This document shows positions 1 to 8,095 of a DNA stretch of 10,000 nt, one piece after another (position 1 is the first letter of the stretch; every line of letters starts with the position of its first letter). The position numbers and the translations under genes were made by a program. Under the pieces are notes generated by a model, which did not search any database, had not been told where the DNA came from, and worked only from the letters and a program-made list of their open reading frames with translations. The DNA comes from Salpingoeca rosetta (Eukaryota; Opisthokonta; Choanoflagellata; Craspedida; Salpingoecidae), in contig NW_004754924.1 in assembly GCF_000188695.1 (NCBI RefSeq), forward strand, positions 1 through 10,000. The letters run 5' to 3'.

Positions 1-1290
1 TAGTAGAGATGCGCTTGCTCACGCGAGTGATCACAAGAACACACACAGAGACACGAGCAATCGCTTGCTCGCCTCCCCACATGTGCCTCATCACACCTAC
101 ACACAATGCTCACGCATCTCACACACACAAACAATCACACACTGACACACGCCCGTGCTGTTCTCATTGCATGTGCAGTGCATGCATGTGTGCTCGTGCA
201 TTGCTAACAACACCCATAAGAGTGCCGCTTCGCTTTGCCTGCACTCACACACACACATCACACACCAAATGAAGAGAGAGGTCGCTCAGAACACAGCAGA
301 ACAAAGACCCAAGAAGAAAGAGAAGTTGTAGCTGCAAGGGCGCAGACGCGGCTTTTCGTGCCCGCAAGCAGTCCTGCTCAGCGACATTCGCCTTGCTCTC
401 AAGCTTGCGCCTCTACTCAGCGGCTCTTTGCCTTTGCCTTCTCTTTTCCTTTTTTTGTCTTTCATTTGCATCCTTCCTCTCATGTATGCCAATCCATCGA
501 GCGGCAGCTGTTTGAATCGCTGCTTTGCCCTCGTGCACTTTGCCTGCAGGCACCGCAATCTAGATTCAGTGATTCTGCTAGATCTAGATTTGTGACTGGA
601 TCTAGCGAGTGCACACAGCTTCACTGCATCAAGATTCTTCACATTGCTCACACCCCAGATTCCCCTGGCCCGTGACCAACCAATGCTTGCATGCATGCAT
701 TTGCTTTGCTTACGCTGCATGCTGCACAGCTGCTTGGTGCATCGCGATGCAGTGTTCAGACACTACTCATGACAGCTTTGGGCTTTTTTCATCACATGAT
801 CGCACTTTTTCTGCACCCCTTTTTGACTTCACCGCGCCAGTCTCCCTACTCCGGTGATCAACTGAGCAAGCGAGCAAACGTCACTGCACCATGCCATGCG
901 CTGCTGCAATAGGCACAAGACCACGTAGCTGGCTTGCAGGCACACGTGTGTGCGAGCACACTGCACTGTGCGCACTTCTACTTGCCTGCAGGCACGCATC
1001 GCTGAAGCAAGAAGGAGCAAAGCAGAGGAACTGCGGAGTAGAGCAGCGAGGATGGATTCGTTTCCATGTGATTGCACAAGAGACAAGCAAGTAGGCAGAG
1101 GAACAGCGCAAGGGACACGTATGTACGTGTGTATGTGCATGTGTTTGTGTGTAGCTGTTGCCTGCAGGCACACGAACGTGTTTCTAATTGAAATGGATTG
1201 AATGAGTAGCAATCCTCTGCTCACTGCAGACACACTTGCATGCGATTGTGCAGTGCTGCTGTCTTGCTTGCAAGCATCGGTAGCTTCTCC
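1..1290. other. Region without a supportable gene
   Basis: No frame on either strand combines amino-acid complexity with usable splice sites or a credible start. The open stretches are CA-rich (Thr/His) or Cys/Leu/Ala-rich frames that stay open mainly because TAA, TAG and TGA are rare in this composition. What the stretch does hold is the repeated palindrome TGCYTGCARGCA (annotated separately), CA/TG runs at 40-60, 120-150 and 246-266, and an AGATCTAGA-type palindromic patch at 560-605. It could be intergenic DNA, untranslated sequence or long introns; the sequence does not decide. Confidence 0.5.
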
Positions 1291-1521
1291 TACATGAATT
1301 GGATTCACTGCACAACATCCCTCTACTCACTGTTGGGTTACTCGCAAGCACCCACAATATCCCTTGCTTGCATTGGATTCACTCCACCACATCCCTCTAC
1401 TCACTCGCAAGCACTCACAACATCTCCTGCTTGCATTGTATTTACTCCACTACGATCCCTGTGCTCACTCGCAGGCACTCGTGAGTTCGCTTGCTTGCTC
1501 TGTGCGTGTTGCTTGCAAGCA
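541..1521. repeat. Dispersed 12-base palindrome TGCYTGCARGCA
   Basis: The perfect 12-base palindromes TGCCTGCAGGCA (541-552, 983-994, 1159-1170) and TGCTTGCAAGCA (1265-1276, 1510-1521) differ only by a symmetric pair of changes in the centre, so the palindrome is kept while the sequence varies. Near-copies missing one arm occur at about 931-942, 1341-1350 and 1466-1476. None is seen in the exon-bearing part of the window. Possible roles are a protein-binding site for a dimeric factor or the end of a small dispersed repeat. Confidence 0.7.
1299..1500 (+). repeat. Degenerate tandem repeat, period 63-74 bases
   Basis: Three successive units begin with TTGGATTCACT or a variant at 1299, 1373 and 1436. 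Each then has a block like CATCCCTCTACTCACT, a TCGCAAGCAC or TCGCAGGCAC block, and a CTTGCTTGC end. Unit 1 is longer because of about 11 extra bases near 1331-1341; unit 3 is the most diverged. A decayed fourth half-unit may follow at 1500-1580. The repeat is open in two plus-strand frames, but the encoded peptides are not conserved between units, so I treat it as non-coding satellite-like DNA. Confidence 0.75.
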
Positions 1522-1559
1522 CCCACAACTTTCCTTGCTTCTGCCTTGTTCACTTTACA

Positions 1560-3088
1560 ACACTTCTCCACTCACTCGGCGCAGCATTACAGTTTCACCC
1601 ACCATGCCTACACGTACCTGCAATCGACCCTTTATCAATCCTCACCATCACTCACACACCGCTCTGTCGCTCTCTCACCACTTCACTTCACTTCACGCCA
1701 CTTCACTTCACTCAGCAGCATCGCCTCGCTTCTTGGATTCACTCTCAGACATCACCTGCGCTTCCCCTCTCTCGCCTCCAGCAGCGACATATTCAGGTGC
1801 GTAAGAAGCTCGCTGCAATCGTCTTCTCCTCTTCCCCCTCCACCTTCTCTCTACGTGCACGCGTGCTACCTTACTGCTTGTGATGTTTGTGTTCCTGCTT
1901 CCTTTGCTCCACCTCCACAATCACAACACAACACACAACACACACACGTTCATGCATGTGCCGCTTTGTCCCTTTGTCTCACCCTTCACTCACTTGTTTC
2001 TCTCTCTCTTCCCTTTACCTTTCCACATTCCATGTGATGCATTGTTGATTTGCACTTGTTGCCACATGCTTTATTCACCCTTGTCTCTCTTCCATTCACT
2101 CACCGCCACACAGCACCTCTGCACACAACATCACACATCCTTCACTTCATTTCACACAACACAGCACCGCACAACATAACCCGCTGTATGCATTCGTGCT
2201 TCTCTTCGTCCTTTCCTTCACCACCTTGTCACCACAAGCCTTGTTTGTCCATTTCACCTGCGTTCCACCACCCTTTCTGTCTTGTTTCAATTCTTGCCAC
2301 TGCTGTTGTTGTTTCCATGCGCTTGCATGCCTTCCCTTGGCCTTGTTCACTACTTTGTGTCGCCACTCCTTCCCTTGAGCCTGCCTCCCCTTCCCTTCCC
2401 TTCCCTGCCTCGTTCATGTTTCATGCTGCATGTGTTACAACACATCATAAACCCATCAAGCCCACACTGCCTTCTTCACCATCAGCCCTGTTCACATCCA
2501 CCACCAGTCGCTGCCATCATCACTCGCTTCATCCTTTCCCCCTACTCCCTCGTTCGCAGCAGCTGCTGCTGTCCTCACCTGCATGCAACACCCACTCCAC
2601 AGCCACGCCCAGCTCACCACCAACCCAATTCACATCACACGCACACACACTGCAACCATCAGCACCCATCCACCAGTACCAACACACGTTACACACAGCT
2701 GCACATGCGTGTTGCATTGTATACTTTCATTACACTTCAGCAACACGACAGCAAACACACACACACACACGCACAGGTGGCAAGAAGAAAGCATCCCCAT
2801 ATCAACTGCAAGCAACACACAACAAGCGACAGCTCCATGCTGCGCCACACCGCTTCACTCCCCCATCAGCCGCCATCATCACCTTCAACCAACAACAGCA
2901 ACAGCAGCAGCAGTGTGCGTGCCGTGGCAAGAGAGAACAGAGAGAGAAAGGGAAAGGGAGGGAGGAAGGCAGAAGGATACAAGGAGAGAGACGTGCACGC
3001 TGTCAACAACAACACACACAACACAACACGGCACAATCAACACAACACCACCCGCTCACGCCCCTCCTTCTCCAACGAGGTGCGTGGT
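1560..3088. other. Pyrimidine/CA-rich low-complexity region, no supportable gene
   Basis: The plus strand is C/T/A-rich and very G-poor to about 2880, with CTTCA repeats at 1681-1711, CTTCC repeats at about 2388-2405 and CA runs at 2755-2770. It then becomes G/A-rich at 2925-2995. Two overlapping plus-strand frames of nearly 400 and 350 codons stay open here, but both are explained by scarcity of stop codons and neither has ordinary protein composition. Isolated splice-like motifs occur: a plus-strand pyrimidine tract with CCAG at 1781 and a GTGCGTAAG donor at 1797, and a minus-strand CAG/GTGATG at 1756/1755. They do not join into a gene model. Confidence 0.45.
1681..1711 (+). repeat. CTTCA minisatellite
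   Basis: CTTCA is repeated in tandem, interrupted once by CGCCA in the middle. It sits in the pyrimidine-rich block and shows no coding sign. Confidence 0.7.
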
Positions 3089-3197
3089 CTATGGCAGCCC
3101 CACGTCTTGCTTGCTTGTCCTGTGTCCTTGCTTGCCTGTGCCCTTGTTTGGTTGTGCGTGCCATGCCATGGGTTCCAACACACAGCCTGCACTTCTC
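3089..3197 (-). CDS. Gene B terminal exon
   Basis: The acceptor TTGTGCAG is preceded at some distance by a long pyrimidine tract (about 3250-3300). One base completes the split Trp codon from the previous exon, then 35 codons run to TAG. The peptide is Cys/Trp/His-containing at first (CVLEPMAWHAQPN) and becomes Gly/Lys/Gln/Ser-rich, ending in DVGLP. The phase match to the previous donor is the main support. The two other frames through this exon are also open, so the carboxyl terminus depends on the junction being right. Confidence 0.5.
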
Positions 3198-3351
3198 CTG
3201 CACAAGCGTCCATGTGTGTGTGTGTGTGTGTGCGTGAGGGGATGACAAAGAAAGAGGGAAGAGGGAATGGAGCAGAAGAAGAAGAAAGGGAGAGATGGGA
3301 TGTGCGTGAGCACAGACGATGGTGATGGGCGCACACGACGTGGTTGTGGTG

Positions 3352-3390
<39 letters not shown>

Positions 3391-4557
3391 CGAAGCAGCA
3401 ACGCACAACAGACACAACAGACACAAACAGGGGGGAAACAAGAGCATAAGCAGCGCAACACACACACACACACACGCACCAAGGGAAGGACATCAGCCAG
3501 CCAGCATCATCCAACACCCCTTGCATCCACTGGTCCATCCATGCAGCAGTGGTGATGGCAGCAGAGGGAGAGAGAGGAGCGGAGAGGGAGAGAAGGAAGG
3601 GCATGCCTTGCCTGCCTGCCTTGGCTGTGTGGGGATGTGCGTCTGCACACCCACTCATTGTCTGTGTGTGTGTGTGTGTGTCACCATCCATACACACATG
3701 TGTGAGACAGAGGGAAGCAAGCAGCCATCACACACATACACAGTGTGAATCACAAGCAGACACAGCATGAACGACATGCACACAATCGCAGTCACACACA
3801 TGCAAGTGCAACGCACCGTGAGGTAGGCATCAGACTGCCTGTCACCATGTGTGCGTGTGTGTTCACACACATGTGTGTGGGTCGATGTAGGGCATCATCC
3901 CTCTCTGTGTGTGCGTGAGCCAAATGCATCCACAGCAGCAGGAGTGCGTGTGAGATCACAACACCCACCACAGCCACGTCCACCTCTCCATCAACAAACA
4001 CACAATCACACACAAACACCCGCACAGCGGTCAAACTAACTGACAGAACTCACCCAAACTCACGGTGCCAGCGTGCCATGGGCCTGTGCAGCACATATGT
4101 CAGCCTCACCAACCGTGGGCAACGCCTTGCATGCCTTTGGCCCTGCACACATCCATGCTGTGGGCGCTGCTGTGCGTGTTCTCTGCTTGCACCTGTGCAC
4201 CATCACACCATCACCCACCACACCCCACACAGTCCATGGAACCAAACGAGACCACCCACAACAGAACCGCCGGTGAGTGCCCGTCACAACGCGTACCCTC
4301 TCCCTCCTCCACCAACCCTGCGCCAGCCACGCACACGAACAACGCAAGCCACCATCCGCTCAAACACACACACGCACACGCACCTTGATTCTCGTTTCGC
4401 CTGCTGCTTGTTGCTTGGTCTTGTTGGTTCGTGTTTGGGCGATTGGTGGAAGATGCCACAAATAATCGCCCACTGCTGCGTTTGTGCAGCAACTGCTGTT
4501 TGCTTTTTGCTTGTTGAAGGGCGGACTTGCTTGGTTGGTTGGTTGGTTGGTTGGTTT
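3089..4557 (-). CDS. Gene B: multi-exon gene of unknown function (minus strand, 5' end unresolved)
   Basis: Spliced minus-strand gene downstream of gene A. The 3' part is best supported: exons 3904-3871, 3838-3817, 3661-3480 (or a shorter form starting at 3529) and 3197-3089 join with compatible phases and no internal stop, ending at TAG 3089-3091. Upstream, the exon at 4557-4384 has a textbook acceptor (pyrimidine tract then CATAG) and a GTGCGTG donor but is open in all three frames. The exon at 4182-4110 is open in every frame that would follow. The readable part includes SDAYLT, a WMDQWMQGVLDDAGWLM segment and a basic Lys/Gln/Gly tail ending DVGLP. No family is recognised. No convincing ATG is visible: the 4557 exon begins at an acceptor, so the start lies further upstream, possibly in a leader exon between 4922 and 4560. 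Three open frames in the first exon mean the amino-terminal sequence is unknown. Confidence 0.45.
3213..3232 (+). repeat. TG microsatellite
   Basis: About ten TG units lie just upstream (in gene sense) of the terminal-exon acceptor of gene B, where they read as CA on the gene's strand. Confidence 0.85.
3358..3389 (+). repeat. CA microsatellite, 16 units
   Basis: Uninterrupted CA run of 32 bases inside the last intron of gene B. It reads as UG on the transcript, about 90 bases after the donor. A second, shorter CA run (3459-3475) touches the donor itself. Confidence 0.9.
3480..3661 (-). CDS. Gene B exon with WMDQWMQGVLDDAGWLM
   Basis: Two acceptors in the same frame are possible: CACACAG before 3661, or GACCAG before 3529. 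The shorter form has a strong CT tract directly in front of it (3540-3605), which favours it. If so, the exon is 50 bases and only the WMQGVLDDAGWLM part is coding. The donor is TTG/GTGCGTG followed by a TG run, and the exon ends two bases into a codon. The segment looks like an amphipathic helix with several Trp residues. No domain is recognised. Confidence 0.5.
3663..3681 (+). repeat. TG microsatellite
   Basis: About nine TG units directly upstream, in gene sense, of the possible long-form acceptor of the preceding gene B exon. Confidence 0.85.
3817..3838 (-). CDS. Gene B microexon (22 bases)
   Basis: GTGACAG acceptor and CACG/GTGCGTTG donor enclose 22 bases that, in the phase set by the neighbouring exons, read QSDAYLT. 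Its size is unusually small. Support comes only from the splice motifs and the phase fit on both sides. Confidence 0.35.
3871..3904 (-). CDS. Gene B short exon candidate (34 bases)
   Basis: A CACACACAG acceptor and a CAT/GTGTGTG donor bound a 34-base open segment. In the phase that joins the next microexon it reads RDDALHRPTH; another open frame reads GMMPYIDPHT. The donor is weak and lies in TG-rich sequence, so the exon is tentative. Confidence 0.3.
4110..4182 (-). CDS. Gene B exon candidate
   Basis: Bounded by GCAAGCAG and a strong TTG/GTGAGGC donor. An alternative acceptor GTGCACAG would start it at 4192. With phase 0 it reads through AAPTAWMCAGPKACKALPTV; with phase 1 it reads SSAHSMDVCRAKGMQGVAHG. 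Both look protein-like, so the frame is undecided. The plus strand here also has a signal-peptide-like frame that competes with this call. Confidence 0.35.
4384..4557 (-). CDS. Gene B Gln/Asn-rich exon
   Basis: The acceptor is strong (CCTCCCTCTTCTTGTCTCATAG) and the donor AAG/GTGCGTGTG is followed by TG-rich intron. The 174 bases are open in all three minus frames. The 5' edge is a CCAA tetranucleotide repeat giving PTNQ or NQPT units. Later parts read either SSGRLFVASSTNRPNTNQQ or NAAVGDYLWHLPPIAQT. Because 174 is divisible by three, the exon could be skipped or kept without shifting downstream frames. Probably a disordered low-complexity segment. Confidence 0.45.
4531..4556 (+). repeat. TTGG tetranucleotide repeat
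   Basis: Six to seven TTGG units (CCAA on the gene strand) exactly at the 5' edge of the Gln/Asn-rich exon of gene B. Related tracts occur at 7708-7728 and 9720-9752. Confidence 0.85.
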
Positions 4558-4921
4558 CTATGAGACAAGAAGAGGGAGGGGGAAGGAGGGGGAACAGCAC
4601 TGTGTCTGAATGCAACGCAGGCTCACAGGCCTTGCAGGCTGAGGAGGGAAGGGAGAAGGGGACAAGAAAGGGGGGATCGGAAAAGAAGAAACAGCCAAAC
4701 ACACACGCACACACACACACACAGCTGTGGACAGCATGCACCCCCTCTCCTCTCTCTCCTCCTCACAGTCACAACAGACAACCAACAGCCACAAAGGGCT
4801 GGAAGAGAAAACAAACAATGGGGAGGGGCAACAGCCACCCAGCCAGATTGCCATGGAAGCAAGAGGCGAGGCGATGGAGAGGGGGGGAAGGAGAACACCG
4901 TCCATCAACACACACACACAT

Positions 4922-5083
4922 CTATTGGGAGCCCCCACGTCTTCTGTCCTTGCTTCCCCTCTTCCTTTCCTCGGCCTGGGTTGAGTTGTGTTGGTTGAGG
5001 TGGCACAGCTCGCCATGGCTTGTCATGCCTGGATGTGGGTGTGGGTGTGGGCATGGGTGTTGGATGTGGACGGGTTTCTCACT
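4922..5083 (-). CDS. Gene A terminal exon, His/Pro-rich then basic tail
   Basis: A long pyrimidine tract (about 5093-5160 read on the minus strand) and the CACCCACAG acceptor precede 53 codons and a TAG. The sequence starts SEKPVHIQHP, runs through a CPHPHPHPHPG stretch produced by a GGGTGT repeat on the plus strand (5033-5062), then GELCHLNQHNSTQ, and finishes with a Lys/Arg-rich stretch EERKRGSKDRRRGGSQ. Phase 0 fits the preceding exon. The basic tail could be a nuclear or cytosolic membrane-proximal signal. That is inference. Confidence 0.6.
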   Translation of the reverse strand, partial: SEKPVHIQHPCPHPHPHPGMTSHGELCHLNQHNSTQAEERKRGSKDRRRGGSQ

Positions 5084-8058
5084 CTGTGGGTGTGAAAAGG
5101 GGGTGGTGGGAAACAGTGGAAAGGGTGGCAGCAGCAGAAAGGAGGAGGAAGGAGAAGAAGCAAGGGGAGGGGGTGGATGTGAGCATGTCATGCATGAGTG
5201 AACAACAACCACAACACATGCGGCGTGGGGGTGATGATGATGTGCTTGGTGTTGCGTGTTGTTGTGATGACACAAGGACACGAAGGTCAACCACACACGC
5301 AATCACACACACCTCGTCGTCGATCAACGCATCTGCCCGACATATGCGCACACGCACATCTGCAGTCACACACACACACACAGTCAGACATGGCATTGCA
5401 GAGTGAGACGGTGCACCATGCACACGCATACATAACAATGCAAAACACAACCACCACAAGCATTACAACGACAACATCTCTCCCCTCATCTCCATCCCCC
5501 AAATGCACGGTCACATGACACGGTGCACAGCCATGGTGGTGATGATGGCCATGATGAACGCCTTCCTCCCACTTCCCCTCAACCCCCTTCCACCAAACAC
5601 ACGCACACCATTGCGTGCCCTCACCTCGTGCATCGTGTCGCTGTCGGCGTGGTTGATGGCGACGCACACACGCACACGCACACATCGCTGTGTGTTGAGA
5701 CGAGCAACGAAGAGAGAGAAATGGGCGACATGACATGATTGGCCAGTCAACCCCAGCCAATCCAATCCAGCATCACCGCCGTGTGTTGCCTGCTGCAGTC
5801 ATCACCACAATCACACAATCACAGGTGCAAGCAAAAGGAATGAGCCACTGATATATGTGTCATTGTCATGTGATACCACCAAGGACATCACGTGCATGTG
5901 CACACGCACTCCCCATCCCCCAACCAACATCATCGCCCTTCCATCACTTCCCTTCCCCCTCCCTCCTTTCGCTCTGCACTCCCACGTCGCACCATCACCA
6001 TCACCACCGCCACCATCACGGTGCCATTTCCCTCCTCCCCCTGCTTGCCCCACTCGACTCAACCCAGCCACCCACCAACCGCCAACGATCATCCTCACCT
6101 GTGCTTGATGCAGCCAGCCAGCCAGCCAACGTGCCACAGCGAAGCCAAACAAAATGGAACCGCAGTCACATGCCACGGCCACCATCATCATCGCTGATGG
6201 AGCAGAAAGAGGAGATGAAGGGGGAAGGGTGGCGGGCACGGGCCGTGTCTTTCCTTGTCTTCATCGGTGCAGCCCCAAACACGGTGCACAGCGCACACGC
6301 ACACGCCCGGCCATCATCACAGCAGCCACCAGCAGCAGCGAGCCAGCCTGCCCTGCGTGCCTGCCTGTGAGGCAAGGAGAAACCGACCAGAGACGAACAA
6401 CAATGACCGGTGATGATGAGGACAGGAAAGGAGGGCCACAAGGGACCACGCATGGAAATATGCAGCATGTTGTGGGCGGGTGCATCACCTACACACAAGA
6501 CCAACGAAGCAAGCACCCAACAAGCAAGCAACCAAGCGAGCCAGCAGGCAGGCACAAAATATCACCACATGCACCACATCCACCACTGCTGCAATACCTG
6601 TCACGCCTCAACAGATCCACATCACAAGGGAAAGGCTGATGATGATGATGATGACAGAGCAAAGGCGATTGGTTGGAAAAAGAAGAAGGGGATTCGGTTG
6701 GGGAAACCCGCACACACACACACACACGCACACACGCACATTGAGTTGTGAGATTGATTCATGTGAGACACACGTCAGTGCAACCACCCCACAGCCAATG
6801 ACTGCTGTGGTGTGTTGGCATCCACGTGTACGTGCGTACATGTGTGCGTGTGTGTTTGCAAGTGCCACCACCCATCACCACACACACACACACACACACA
6901 GCGGCAGCGTCTCACCTCGTGCCTTCTTCTCTGGCACAGTTGTGTGTGTGCGTGTATCGCCCTGCTTGTGTCATGGGGGCTTGGGAAGAGAACGGCCACC
7001 GTTCCGTGCAAAACACACACATGTACACATGCGCAAGCACAAACAACAAATCAGCAAGAAGAACACGACGCAGTGAGCCAGCATGGCAGAAACAAACCAC
7101 ATCCACCTCCTTGTGCCTCATTCACATCACCACATCACCACCTGTGCACGCACATGTCACATCCCCACACACAGATACACACCACCACCACCACATGCAG
7201 CACAAGCATCACACTTGCACATGCGTGTGCGTGCGCTGTCCACATCCACCACAAACCACTCACCACCATCATCATCGTCGTCATGTGAGGCAACGGCACA
7301 TCGACGCACATCACACTCTGTACGTGTATGTGTGGAGAAAGAGGTGAGTTGTCTCAGAATCAGGATATCAACGACAACTACACCCATTGCCAGCACCAAC
7401 AGACCCAACGACATCCAACCAGCGCTTCACAATCACACACATACATGCTGATGCTCACACCCGACACATCACACGCCACCCACATCACCACAACCACCAC
7501 CATTCATCTCACCTCCACATCCATAGCCGCAGCCGCTGCTGTTGGGGACCAACGACGACGAGGACGAGGAGGAGGAGATGGCCCAGAGGCAGAGGGCCCG
7601 TTCATCCACAATGCAGCCACATCAGGTACTGCTGTTGCTGATGGTGGAAACGGTGAAAACAAACGGCCCCTTGCCACGCCGTGTCCTTTGCTCGCTCGCT
7701 CGGCTGTTTGGTTGGTCGGTTGGATGGTGACGAGATACATGGCCCTGTGTCCAAATCAATCGAAAAAGGGGGAAGAAGAAGAAAAGACACATGAGTGGAC
7801 AGAACAGACAAGGAAAGTGGGAGGAGAAGGAGGAAACACAACATTTCAACCAACGCACACACACGCACACACATCTCAGTCGCCCTCTCACCTTCATCAC
7901 TCGTCATCGTCATCATCGTTGTTGGTTCCACCGCTTCATGCGCCTCCTCAACGCTGTCAAACGTGTGTGCACAGACACAAGATGGGAGAGAATGCAGGGG
8001 GATGAGATTGACAGCGAAGCATCATCAACTACATGTCAGCCCCATCCAACCACGCACT

Positions 8059-8095
<37 letters not shown>

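Noticed and set aside
1299..1500. CRISPR-like repeat array
   Set aside because: Units are contiguous and degenerate with no unique spacers, only three copies are present, and the DNA is eukaryotic in character.
1240..2037. Plus-strand frame of 265 codons over the tandem repeat
   Set aside because: The repeat units encode different peptides because the period is not a multiple of three throughout. No conserved protein repeat or domain is visible.
2050..3325. Two overlapping plus-strand open frames of nearly 400 and 350 codons
   Set aside because: They run through CA/CT-rich sequence where stop codons are rare. Composition is Thr/His/Ser/Pro with microsatellite-derived Cys-Val repeats, two frames are open at once, and their 3' ends overlap minus-strand exons with proper splice sites.
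3871..3904. Eph-receptor-like juxtamembrane motif (PYIDPHT) in gene B
   Set aside because: Only seven residues resemble it, it lies in a frame that does not join the next exon, and no kinase-domain motifs (GxGxxG, HRDLAARN, DFG) are found downstream.
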